Shown here in pieces: positions 1 to 11,900 of a stretch of DNA of 64,000 nucleotides; position 1 is the first letter of the stretch; each line of letters starts with the position of its first letter. Both the position numbers and the translations under genes were made by a program. The stretch covers positions 2,232,001 through 2,296,000 of the forward strand of contig JALJCO010012682.1 of NCBI GenBank assembly GCA_023101725.1, written 5' to 3'. Origin of the DNA: Atherinomorus stipes (lineage: Eukaryota; Chordata; Actinopteri; Atheriniformes; Atherinidae). Under the pieces are notes generated by a model. The model made no database searches. It worked only from the letters and a program-made list of their open reading frames with translations, and had not been told where the DNA came from.

Positions 1-1701
1 GACACTGTAGAATCACTACTTAATATGTCATCAATCAATATGAGACAGATAAAGAAGAAAAGAAATAAGGCTGTGAGGGTGATACACCTGTACATGAGAT
101 TTTAAATGGAGGTGAAAGAGAGAAATATAGCCTCAAGCACATGCCCTGTTTAGTTTCTGTTTGACCAAATGGCCTACATTAGGTGATATATTTTGCTATT
201 TATAGAAGCTAGGGCAGGCAGGAAACAGCTGCCATGTGTCAGGGTGACAGCCTGACATCCCTCATCTCAGCAGGACCTCCCTGCCAGGCAGACAGGAGGA
301 AGCTCTTTATACCTAAACTGAAATGGGACATGGGCTCTTATCATTCATGCAGCATACAGAAAACTAATGATATATGGAGCCTGTGGCAAAGACCCAACAA
401 TGAAACTGGGTTAAGTGTGGCTTGTGTGGGCAGCTCGATCCAAAGCCCACAGTTTGGCAGTTTAAACGACTCTCTATCTTTTGTTCTTAAGTGAACGCTG
501 CAGTTTTCATTCAAGTGGGACCTGTATTGATCATGAGATGTGTTTATTGTGGCATGTTGGTGCTGCAAACCGACACGCAATTCCTCAGTTTAGACACAAA
601 AGCAAGAAGCAAAATACAAGCGAAATTGGGTTTTAGGTTTGCAAAAGGGCTGAATCAATATTTATGACTTTACCATGAGCCTGCTCGTGTTTGGGTAATA
701 TGAATGGCTGTAAACAAAGTTTCAGGTAATGAGCTGGCATCAAAGTATCATTGTTCTCTGTGAAACATGATGACAAGAAATACATTGTTTGCCTGCAGGA
801 CATGAAAATTTATATTGATTTCAACACTCTCAGAGGATGCACGACAAAAAAAAATGTTTCCTTGAAACAAATGAATGGATCCAATAGGATTAAAGTAAAT
901 TCTTAAAAATGTAACATCAGCATGAATCATTTCACCTCAGTTAATGTTTGAAGAGAGGCTTTAAAATCAACATGTCTTTGTCTGTAAATCCCCATATATG
1001 GTGATATCTTGTCCCTCTTCAGACGCACAAGTTGTATAAATGAATTCTTTTGTTTCTGCTTCATTCACACACCGTAGACTGATGAGCACTGCTAGCTAAA
1101 ATCTTTGAATCTCAGCTGATCACAGATGTTGACGTGTTGGCTGAGGGGTCTTTTTGATAAAGAGAGAAATGTCAGGGGGAGGGATATTCACACTCCGGTA
1201 TTATAAAAGCTGGCACCATTTCAGGAGATTGTGTTTGCTATGCTGTCCCACGCGCCTGAGCGGCATAATCGTTGCAAACAGTAATACACCCCTCCCAAAC
1301 TCCTCGCAGTGATGGGTGAGATTATCACAACTTTTTAGCCCTACATCTGTGCTGAAAAAGCTGCTTTTTGAGGGAAGAGAGGGGACAGGAAGGCTTGTCC
1401 AGCTTTGACAGATGTGTAATAATGATCACTGGTTCAATGTAATGATGGCAGCATCTAAAAATAAAAGAACAACCGCTTCTCTTTCAACTGGCAATCATTG
1501 CATGCCATCTTGGGCAGTGGAGTAATACTCACACACACAGGCATGGTGGACATTAAAAATGTTACAGCTCAACATGAAAACTAGCACAGCTTGTGTTTTG
1601 TGTGCTGACTTGATCAATAGTTACACAAAAGCAACAAGTGCATGCACACTAACACTATCAAGCTGCTAATTAGGCTGCTGAAAATTCAGAATACAATACT
1701 A

Positions 1702-1704
<3 letters not shown>

Positions 1705-1761
<57 letters not shown>

Positions 1762-1762
1762 T
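1705..1762. repeat. (AT)n microsatellite
   Basis: About 25 uninterrupted AT units followed by ACATATATA, ending shortly before the MITE at 1810. Confidence 0.97.
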
Positions 1763-1809
1763 AAGATCAGGTGCCCATAACACTTGATCTTAAAAGAGCT
1801 GCGTTAATA

Positions 1810-2390
1810 CACTCTCAAAAGTAGAGGTACGAGACAGGAACATTTCTGTACCTGTAGTTACATTTTTTACAAATGTTCTCTCAAAAGTACAACATTGGTC
1901 TTTATGAGGCCAGAAGTGTACCTTTAAACTATGAAAAAGGGTCCAAAGTCATATAAAGTACAAATTTGTACCATTTCAACCAAAAGGGTACGTGGAGCAT
2001 TGAAAAATGTGTGTTGCTTGTACAATAACTATAATTAGCATTACTTCTAAACAGTAGTATTATTATAGTTACTATATTATGATTTTCATAATAATCATAG
2101 TAATCATGGTAACAATTGTATGTATAATTATATTATGTGTTTGGCCTAATATTTTTATAATAGTTATTTGTTTATTATTAGCATCTTTGATTGTTGTCAT
2201 AATCTCTATTTCATTGACTTTTATTCATCATTTTTAATTGGTTTAATTGGACTTTAACTGGTACAGCTTGATAAGGTACAAAAATGGACTAGGGCCGAAG
2301 GGTACAGAAATGTCTTTCAAAAACAACACCCCCAGCGACAAGCGTTTGTACCCTTTTAAGTACAAACTGGTACCTCTATTTTTGAGTGTG
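1810..2390. mobile_element. Non-autonomous DNA transposon (MITE), TA target duplication
   Basis: Terminal inverted repeats are visible. The left end reads CACTCTCAAAAGTAGAGGTA and the reverse complement of the right end reads CACACTCAAAAATAGAGGTA, so about 18 of 20 bases match. Both ends are flanked by TA (1808-1809 and 2391-2392), the duplication expected of Tc1/mariner-type insertion. The 581-bp interior is AT-rich, has no open frame of note, and repeats GTAC-containing motifs such as GGGTAC. It is non-coding and probably mobilised in trans. The superfamily is inferred from the TA duplication alone. Confidence 0.75.
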
Positions 2391-3615
2391 TACCTATTCT
2401 GTTGTTTGTTTGTTTAAATCTCCATTAGCTTCTGATTTGGCAGTTGCTATTCTTTCTGGGGTCTACATCATCAGGCTACATGTCATTTTTGACAAACAAA
2501 AAGGACGTACAACATTCGCCCTGACCATAACATATAACCAAAATAAAGTCAATTCATAGCAGACAAAAACGACAAAATAAGACCCCTAAGTATGAAGATC
2601 AAAATAAAGTCAATCAACTATCAATTATACACAAAGAGCTCCACAAGTAAGCTAAAATCCAAAACATTTTATACTTGAAGTAGTTGTATCCATTTTTACA
2701 AAGATACAGTTCACAAAAGTTATTCACATAGTTGCCATTTTACAACCCCAATTCCAAGTTGGGAGGTTGTGTAAGGTAAATAAAAACAGAATACAATGAT
2801 TTGCAAATCTTCTTCAACTTATATTCAATTGAACACACAAAAGACAACATATTTAATGTTCAAACTGATAAACTTGATTGTTTTTATGCAAATATCTGCT
2901 CATTTTGGAATAGATGCCTGCAACATGTTTTAAAAAAGCTAGGACAGGGACAACAAAAGACAGTGAAAATTGATGAATGCTCAAAGAGCATCTGTCTGGA
3001 ACATTCCACAGGTAAATAGGTTAATTGGAAACAGGTGAATGTCATGATTGGATATAATCCACCGATGGCTAGGCCATCACAGGCAAAGATGGGGCAAGGA
3101 TCATCACTTTGTGGACAACTGCGTGAAAAAATAGTTTAAAAACCATATTTCTCATCATTTAATTGCAAGAAATTGAGGGGTTCCATCATCTACAGTCCTA
3201 ATAAAATCAATAGATTCAAAGAATCTGAAAAACTTTCTACACAGAAGCAGCAAGGCCGACCGACAATGAATGCCCCTGACCTTCGATCCTTCAAGTGGCC
3301 CTGCATTAAAAACCAACATGATTGTGTAAAGGATCTTTCCGCAGTGGCTCAGGAACACTTCAGAAAACTATTGTCACTTAATGGTTGAATATGGAATACG
3401 GACAGAACAGCAACATCACGTGTGTCTAAGTTGTAGTTGCAACAGCAGAAAAACAACTCCAGCCATTTGGTTGCCAGGCTCGCTGCCAATAGACAAGTGA
3501 CCAGCAGCCTGCAACATGTTCAACTAGTAATGCAGAGGGGTTTATAACTGTTAGCAACGTTAGCAAACAATAGCAAACAAGTTAGCTTACTGATCCAAGA
3601 GGAAAGTCACCACTT

Positions 3616-3843
3616 CTATGTTTTGATGCCGTGGAAAACGTTTATGTGGGTCCATTTAGTGTAGGCTTCACCTAAGTTTACTCCAGTTTTTGTTCTTCTC
3701 AGGTCACTCTTTTTCTGAGACAGATAATATCTCTGAGGCTCTGAAGCAGCTGCTTGACTTGCCAACTCCACTGTTTCCCCCTGTACCAGCCTAGCTGTGC
3801 CCAACATACTATTGCCACACAGACATCGTATTTGGCAAGCCAC
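3616..3843 (-). pseudogene. Fragment of a transposon-associated reading frame
   Basis: A 75-codon open frame on the minus strand, immediately beside the nested element. The stretch RRTKTGVNLGEAYTKW resembles a conserved R-K/V-N-G-AF/Y-RW motif I know from predicted teleost transposon-linked proteins. The frame is short and cut on its upstream side by the element at 3848, so it is at most a remnant. It probably belongs to a mid-level insertion (about 3390-5510 minus the inner element) within the Tc1 copy. Confidence 0.3.
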
Positions 3844-3847
3844 AATA

Positions 3848-5312
3848 GACCTTTTTCACAAAAACTGGAAGTACGTAATGGGTGAGAATCTTGTCTTCTT
3901 GTGAGGGCCAGACTTCAGTCAAACGTCAAAAATGGATCATTTCCGCTCCGGATATTATATTTGAGCCCATTTACTCGACTCTGCCTCGATCTTAAGAACC
4001 AGAAGTTTTACCTGCATCGTTTCGATCATGTGACCAACGATGCATCGTTTTGTCATCTGCACGTGTCGAGCTGCTCCCGCGATTTTAAAGAGAGGGAGTT
4101 TGTTAATATACCAAGCTTTAAATGTAATTCGATCATGTCTGAAACCGAATGTTTTTAGAGGAGGTTTACCTCGCAATTATTCATCATTTCTGATATCAGA
4201 AAGCATCAGATTAGAATGACATTTGCAGAGCCGCTCTGATGACATTGACAGGAAATAAAATGTGACCATGCAGGTGTTATTAATGCATCCGGTACGTGCA
4301 TAATGTCCGCAAATTAACGTATTAATGTCCAAAATTAATGCCTCTGCTGAAACAATGCTTTTTTTTCTTTTAAAAGATTTCACATATTTTTGGTCAAACT
4401 TCCCTGATCACTTTCATTTCAAAATTATTGCTTTTAAATGATTGTGAACAAAATAAGGATCACAGATGGTAGAATATCATTGTTACGTGTTTAACTGCAA
4501 GAGATCGCAAGATATTGTAGTTCATTCTGAGTTTGAAATAAAATTAAATAATATTCTGTATGTTTCGTGGCTTTTATTTAACATGCTTCTGTTGTAGCTT
4601 TGAGTAACATACATGTTTTATTCTAGTACAGCTGTGGGTTACCAGTGTATTCACGTATGTTATAATGGGAGGCTGAGACGAGGCAGTTCGGGTCCAGCGA
4701 TCTTTTACTGGACCCGAACTGCCTCATCTCAGCCTCTCATAACATACGTGAGAAAATTAATCCACGACTACAGAGCAGCATCATGCGCTACTGTTCAACA
4801 CAGTCCACCATGAAGATCCCACAGATGACAGCAGCCACGACTTCACACAACACAGATAAACGATCTCCATGCATGCAAGGACAAAAATGTAAAAACTCTT
4901 TTCTTCTACTTTAACACTGATGGATGAAAACAGTAACTCAGGACTGAGGCAAGAGTTGAGGACATAATTTTATTTTATTTTATTTATTTATTCTATTTTA
5001 TTTTTGCTCTCTGACCGCATCAAATGTTAACAGCAGAGATCGATGCGGTCACATTCAGTATAACAGTGTGTGCTCACGGCTGTCGTGTTAAAATGACTCG
5101 GCGCTTTATGGTTTTTCCGTCCCTATTAATGTCTATCATCGATGGATGTTGAAAAGTTCCGGAAATGGATGTAGGACTGCTTCAGAGCAAAAGAAAAACA
5201 GCCTGGTGCTGCAGTGACTTAACTTTCCAGCTTGAGACATCGTTGTCGGAAGTAAAGATCCTTGCCCGTTACGTATTTCCGGTCAAAAAATAAGGAAGTG
5301 TGAAAAAGGTCT
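3848..5312. mobile_element. Non-autonomous DNA transposon nested inside the Tc1 copy's insert
   Basis: Perfect outer inverted repeats GACCTTTTTCACA (3848-3860) and TGTGAAAAAGGTC (5300-5312) are flanked by TA on both sides. Inside each lies a second matching block: left TGGAAGTACGTAATGGG, and right, when complemented, CGGAAATACGTAACGGG. The 1.46-kb interior has no convincing protein and contains a 100-bp hairpin at 4652-4750 and a TTTTA-rich tract at 4970-5010. The TA flanks suggest a Tc1/mariner-like or other TA-targeting element. The superfamily is not settled. Confidence 0.75.
4652..4750. repeat. 100-bp near-perfect hairpin
   Basis: The left arm begins CACGTATGTTATAATGGGAG and ends CGGGTCCAG. 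The right arm starts CTGGACCCG and ends TAACATACGTG. Arms are about 44 bases with only a few mismatches, and the loop is about 10 bases (CGATCTTTTA). It lies within the 3848-5312 element. Confidence 0.9.
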
Positions 5313-6063
5313 ATGGCGGCGTGTATTGGCTTGTAGATGTAAGCACAATCCCATTGTCAAACCCTTTAAAATTGATTTTATATTTGTTTTAAGTAAATGT
5401 TGTACTTTTCAATCCTCCAAACGACTTGTGGAGGTTTTTATATTTTTTTTTTTTAATATAGCTTTTAACAAAAAATGTTCAATATTCAACTTTTAGTACA
5501 GTGGGTCACACTTCTCTGGGTCCCAGCTCATCTGAAATGGACAGACACAAAGTGGAAAAGAGTTCTGTGGTTTGATGAGTCCACATTTGAAATTGTTTTA
5601 GGAAATCATGGATTTTGTGTCCTCTGGGCAAAAGAGGAAAAGACCATCCAGATTGTTGCCAGTGCAAAGTTCAAAAGCCAGCATCTGTGATGTTATGGGA
5701 GCTGTGTTAGTGCCCATGGCATGGGCAGCGTACACATGTGTAATGGCACCATCAATGGTGAAAGGTTTTTGAAGCAACACATGCTCCCATCCAAGCAATG
5801 CCTTTTTCAGGGACATCCCTGCTTATTTCAGCAAGATGACGGCAAGTCACATTCTGCATGTGTTACAGCAGCATGGCTTTCGTAGTAAAAGAGTACGGGT
5901 ACCAGACTGGCCTGCCTGCAGTCCAGACCTGTCGCCCATTAAAAATGTGTGGCACATGATGAAGCGCAAACTGTGACAACAGAGAACCTGGACTGTTGAA
6001 CATCTTAAGTCGTACATCAAACAAGAATGGGAAAGAATTCCACCTGCAAAGCTTCAACAATTA

Positions 6064-6689
6064 TACCCGTTTCCCACTGGCCAAAAAACCTGTTTACACC
6101 TGCAAATAAGCGGCTTTTATTGGCAGTGGGAAAGGCTCACTGACCCAGGTCGACCTATGCCAAACGACTCAGCAAGCGATTTGGGTTAAAACCGCCTTCA
6201 AACGGCTCGGCTCCGATCGCCATGCAGTGGGAACACCAGACCCGGGTTGACCCGCAAATTTACGTGATGACGTTGGGTGCCTACATTGTGACATCGCGCC
6301 AGTCGCATCTCATATAAAGTAACAAAATAACTCTGCTTCGGCCATAAATTCACGTCACCTGCGTTCCATCTGCACTAGAAAATCATCCACTGGTTTTCCT
6401 CAGTTTTGAGGTCGGACAAAGATGCAACAAGAACAGTGAGTACAGCCTGGCTCGCTCTCCTTTGTTTGCTTTCCTGATTTCTGTGGCACGGCTGACATCA
6501 TCAACGCTAACCCAGCATGATGGCGTCACCAGACACGTAGCGGTGGGGACAGAGGCTGTGCAGCTGGCCAGCAGGTGATCAGACCTGCCTTTTTTTTGTC
6601 AATGGGAGGAGCCAAATGACGATTATGAGCGGGTCGACGCATGTTTGAAAAACCTGTGTGAACCCACTAATATCAGTAGGAAAGCGGCT
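6064..6689. mobile_element. PIF/Harbinger-like MITE with TTA duplication
   Basis: It interrupts the 3' end of the Tc1 transposase remnant. TTA occurs on both sides (6061-6063 and 6690-6692), which matches the 3-bp TWA duplication of Harbinger elements. The ends are imperfectly inverted: left ACCCGTTTCCCACTGG, and right when complemented AGCCGCTTTCCTACTGA. A further match inside is AAAAAACCTGTTTACACC versus AAAAACCTGTGTGAACCC. It is 626 bp, CG-richer than its host, and has no transposase, so it is non-autonomous. Confidence 0.75.
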
Positions 6690-8672
6690 TTAGTGTCCTC
6701 AGTTCCCAAATGCTTATTGAGTGTCATTATAAGGAAAGGTGATGTAACAATGTGGTTAGCATGCTTTATTGGAATGAATTGAAGGCATCCATTTCAAAAT
6801 GAGCAAATATTCGAACAAAAACAATAAAGCTTATCAGTTTATACATTGTCCTTGTAGTGTGTTCAATTGAATATAGGTTGAAGAGGATTGAGGATTTACA
6901 TTTTACACAATGTCCCAACTTCATTGGAATTAGGGTTTGTATAAGCCTTACACAGCAATGCCATCTAATCTGGTAAATTCAGCCATCATTCATAATATGA
7001 TGAACAAACTTATCTTGAAGGAAAAATGAGAAATCTCACCCGTTTATGAAAACTAGTTATTTACATCCTTGAGGACAAAATCTGAAGTAATGGGTTCCAT
7101 GCCACCATTGCTCTGCAGTGCATTGTCCTCTGGTTGGTGTGACAGTCCGGTAACAAAAACTACTCTCACCCGTCTGTCATGTGGTTTTTGAATAAATCTG
7201 CTTTATCAGGTCACAATACTCAAGTTAAGGTTTTGTGTTGTGGTTTGTGCACAAAACGGCTTAATAAGATGGGAAGATCATAATTGTGCTTATGTACAGT
7301 AGGTAGTGTATTTAGCTAGTTTAACAAAAATTTTGTAATTTGGGTATGAAGTGCTGTTTTTGTTTAGGTCATTTACAAACATTCTTGTTAAGTGACATTT
7401 GTCATAATTAAAGAATATTTCTGTATAATTGAGAGGGCAGTTGCAGATGAGGGGGATGATACCACCCTGTGGCTGGTTGGATGAGTCTTGTGCAGCTTGT
7501 CCCCTGTGAATTGAAATCCAGTCTTTATGAAATGTAAATGTAACAACACTTTCTGAGATTTTGGAAGCTGAGGAGGCCAATTGCTGTTTGAAAGAGAAAA
7601 ATCATTTGCATTCGCATTTGCATTTATACTGTTTGAAAGGGTTTTAGTTCAGTTCAGTATTATGCAAATAGTGCCAATTCACAGCAAAAAGAAGTCATCT
7701 CAGGGCATTTTATTGAGAGAAATTCCCTTTGAGCAAGCACTTAGTGCCAGAGGAAACAAAATTTCAGATATTCAACAGTTTGGGGACTTCTTTGTTGTAA
7801 TTTGCATGTAATATTGCACAAAATGATTTCAATAGATTGCAGGTCTGGACAGGTTATGGTACCCAAACGGAAAGATGATGAAAGCCTCAAAATTCTTGCA
7901 TTTACACTAAAAAATAGCATGTTTTTCCACACAGTAGCGAAACCCACCTCATCTTTACCTTTTGATGTTCTTCGTGTACCCAATCCTGTTACGGGCTTGT
8001 TGTCAATTAACCTAGTTAGTCATTAAATGTTTCACAACACATTTGTTTTCCTTTCCTTCTGTTTATTTTGCAGCTTTTCAGCCTTTTGCTGCCTCTGTTA
8101 CGTTTATGCTTCGTTGACATCAAATTCAGAGATTATGATTACATTTTTTTTGAAGAGGAAGAAGAAGAAATACATCTTTCCGTTTGAACTGATGAGGCAT
8201 TGTACTTTCAGTTTTTAAAATGTTTTTCGAACATACTTGCCTCTGGTTTTCCTTTAAACATGTCTCAACTTTTTTTTTAAAGCCATTTGGAAATAAGATA
8301 GATAAAACTTGCCTTTCCTTTCATAATCCCTTTACTGTTGATAAATCTTTATGCAAGCTCTGCTTAGAGCCAGACTCTGACGTGTCATTTTCTTGTAAAT
8401 TTTGAGACCATGATGTCAGCTGGCACGTTGTGATTTCACAGCGAGGGATTTGACCAGGAACAGTAACTGTCTCACAACCAATAATGAAATTGTCACAAAA
8501 CTTGAGTGATTGGCCATCAGTTGATCTGTCATTATTTTTAATACTTCCTGAAATTAAAGTAATTCTATTTGGGAACGTTGCTTCACCAGCTTAAGTGAAA
8601 CAACCATGGTGGAACATTTGTGCCATCCAGTTTTAGGGAAGAAAAGGTGCATTTGGAGGATGCAGAGGTGGT

Positions 8673-8687
8673 GGGGGGGGGGGGGGG
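8673..8687. repeat. Poly-G tract
   Basis: Fifteen consecutive G residues after GGTGGT. This is a likely polymorphic mononucleotide run. Confidence 0.95.
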
Positions 8688-8818
8688 TTGGAGCTATATA
8701 TGTGATTGTCAAGCACAACAATAAAGTTTGAGTCCCATTTCAGTAACTTTACTTTGAGGATATATTTTAGGGAATATTTTGCACTTTTAGCTGATGTTTT
8801 ATCCTGTTTTACACAGTA

Positions 8819-8945
8819 GAAACTCCTAAGTTTAGGTTAGTGCACACCAAAACAAAATTCCTGTTCATCAAGACTAACAAAATTTTCTGTTTCAGCTGGA
8901 AACAGAAAATTTTGTAATAGTCTTTAAACCTTTAGGACTATTAAG
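8819..8945. repeat. Fold-back element with a perfect 17-bp core inverted repeat
   Basis: ACAAAATTTTCTGTTTC (8877-8893) is followed after five bases by its exact complement (8899-8915). Pairing continues imperfectly outward: GACTA at 8872-8876 with TAGTC at 8918-8922, and CTCCTAAGTTTA with the complement of TAAACCTTTAGGAC. The size and shape suggest a small MITE. No target duplication was resolved. Confidence 0.6.
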
Positions 8946-11900
8946 TTTTCTCTTTTAGACCAAGCAGAAGAGACTTTTGAAAAGACCGAATGAAGCAAAA
9001 GGCAAAAAAGAACAGAAAAATGAAGAAAAACCTTTTATATTTTGTAGCACAAGAAATAAAAACATTCGGAACACAATCACATTAATAACAATGTTGCTCA
9101 TATAAATGACATCTAAAAAAAGTAAAAGTTACACATGAAGGACTGATTTTTACTAACATTAAGAACGGCTTTTGCAGTGTATCAATACAAAAAGTGAATG
9201 GCTTTCTTTGTTGCATAGACTCTGCTCCTTTGCTGTGGTTGTACAACTTACAGTAGTAGTAAAAAAAAGTTAATTCTTTACTGGATAATGAATACAGTTT
9301 TGAAAGTAGTAAAAAATGCATAATATTGATGATATTATTCAGAAATCTATTAGCCTCATAAATCATGGTTCATGCCGCGTGCTGTGTTATAAAAACTTTT
9401 CTTACACCACTCTCTTTAAATAAAAGGTATTAGTCATACAGTATATGAATCCTGGTCTTGGCCTTAAACGGTGTCAGATTAAAACCAAAATTTGTGGTAT
9501 TGAATGCTCTGAGAGCATCTTTGGTCACTTGTATATATCTTTGCAGAAGACATCTTTATTGATCCTGACATGATAACTCAATTGATCGAGTGCTAAGCAC
9601 AGTGAAAACCAGCAGTCTAAACCTGAAGAGAATCCATTTAGCAATGCTCTTGCACATTTCAACAAAGTGATGATGAGGCATTATGTGAGTCTGCATACCA
9701 ATCTCCATGACCAGACAAGCCATTTTCATCTGTATGTAAATGCTGAGTATGTAAATAAGCCATGCGGCACTAGAGGAGCAGACAGCTCTTGGGCTTGGAT
9801 TTATCACCTGCACACCATTTGATCCACTGATCTCGTGCCACACACTTTGCATCCGATATCTTTTACAACATATCAACTTTGAAGATGGGACACAGTCACA
9901 TAATAGGCAATATTTCCCCTTTTCATCCATTCACTTGAGCTGGGTCAGGGTTTCAAGGCTGTTAGATTGGATGGCAGTGGAGCCAGGCAGAGCAAATGCT
10001 TTCTAACAACAATGAAATCGAGGTGATGTGTTTTCTCACATATCTCCTCATTTCCTAATGCAGTGATGCTGCATTCATTTGGTGTAACTTTAATCTTGTT
10101 CTGGAAAATTCCATTAATCTTCAACGTTGCTTGCCACACAAAGAAGAAGATAAAAATGCTGAGCAGTGGAAAAAACACTGATGCCATATTTTACCCTACC
10201 CAGGCACAAGTGCACAACATGCTAGTACATTTCTCTGCATAATGCAGCTCATTCAAAGTGAATTAATGGAAATCCCACACATGGAGTGTGTGTTACTGGT
10301 ACTACCACGAAGACGGGTTGTCAAAGACATCAAATCAAATGGGAGGACAGCCATTTTGTCCTTGCCATATAGATTATTTATCAATCTGACCATCTGCAGT
10401 GATGCATGCCTGCTTTAAGAGTCAGTTCACATACACAGTAACCTCACATCAACCTACTACCAGGCCATAATCTGTTTTTCACTTCGAGGTTGACCAACCA
10501 CAAACACACACAGTCTAGCTGACATTATCTTTCAGTAAAAAAAAAAAGAAAAGAAAATGTAAATGTATAGATATGATGTCATTAAAATCAAATTTAAGGC
10601 GCAAATGAACATCTTCGAAGTTTCTGCCTGTAAAATATGATGTAATAAATCTCTACTATATGACTGGCCATAAAATATTAATCAATCATTCAACTCACAC
10701 CTCCATAACAGCCCTTTAAATCTCTGCTTCTGCAAAACTGTTCCAGCAAGCACAGAGGATAAAAGAGATGCAGGCACTTGGTATTTTCAATTAAGCAGAA
10801 AAACAGAAGATCTGTGTCTTTTCCCTTTTCCAGATTCTGTCTTTGCAATGATCTTAATCTCCTCTGAGGGTGGCTGCCTGTTTCCGCCCCTCGCTCTCAC
10901 TCCTCCATTTCGCAGTCATTTGCATGGGCAGAAAAGAGCTTGTACAGAACACATCTCAGTTCCTCTCATTAAGTCACCTGTCACTCCAGGACCATTATGC
11001 CATCCCCCACATTAGCATCACCTCTTGTCCCCAATAAAGCACCTGGTGGGGTGAAGGGAGGGAGAGGGCACCATGAGCCTACAGGCGAAAGGCAGCCTAC
11101 ACATCTCGCATTAAGCACTTGTGTTTTACACCAGCGTACATCGCTCATAATGGATTGCTGATTTTTGTAGTGTGCATAGTATGCACAATACCAAATGGTG
11201 TAATGTATTCCACTGAACGTGAAAATTACACCCATTGCACTCATCAAACACACCAAATGTTCTCGCTGACTGTCATGTTTTGCAAGAAAAAAAGGGGTGA
11301 AAATTCTCTGCACTGCCTGCCGGGGGCATAGTAACTTATCCAACCACATGAGAACTAAATCAAGAATGCATTTGTTATCTCTTGGGTACAGAAACCGTAA
11401 AAGGCCCTCCAGATTGTTCCTGTACATTTCAATTATTTTTGACATGAAGTGAAGAGTTTGGACTTCAAAAAGCTGTGCACCATACTGAACCATGAAGTTA
11501 ACCCTTTCGATTCTCAGCTTTGATAGCCAAGAGGCTGAGGTGTCAAAACTGGCAAGCATGATAATGGTTATACTTGTGGTTGTTTATGGGTTCTACTGTG
11601 GCCCTCTTGTGTGTTAACCTTGCTTCCCATGTCCTATATATCATATCCTGAGAGCTTTATGGGGCTCACTTGTCAAGCCTTTCCAGTTGTATTTGGTGGG
11701 AGGAGCTGCAGCACCAACGACTTGGTGATAAATTCAGCCTCTGATGAGTGACTACAATGTACAGGCATGTTTGTTGCACTTTAGGACAATGCACATAGTA
11801 AATGTCACAACAAATCAGCAATTACAATGATCGCTCCTTTTGGCATTAGCTCCACAGTATAAAAGTATGCAAATTTACAGTGACATTTGAACAGTCCTCA

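Larger units (their letters stand above)
2741..6941 (+). mobile_element. Degenerate Tc1/mariner transposon with nested insertions
   Basis: Long imperfect inverted repeats start CAACCCCAATTCCAA at 2743 and end with the complementary TTGGAATTAGGGTTTG at 6924-6939. Each arm is about 190 bp, with TA at the outer edges. It matches a Tc1-like family I recognise as common in teleosts. Transposase coding remnants on the plus strand occupy about 3090-3390 (helix-turn-helix half) and 5510-6060 (catalytic half: fragments like LKWTDTKW, FDESTFEIV, FQQDDGKSHSA, SPDLSPIKNVW). In the last motif the expected catalytic acidic residue of PIENVW is Lys, and a stop follows soon after, so the copy is dead. An intact member would be near 1.5 kb. 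This copy is 4.2 kb because about 2.1 kb is inserted near 3390-5510 and 0.63 kb at 6064-6689. Confidence 0.85.

Noticed and set aside
2400..2740. Possible LINE fragment (CTCCATTAGCTTCTGATT, TTCTGGGGTCTACA)
   Set aside because: It resembles a fish non-LTR element end, but no reading frame, tail or second boundary could be shown, so it is not listed as a feature.
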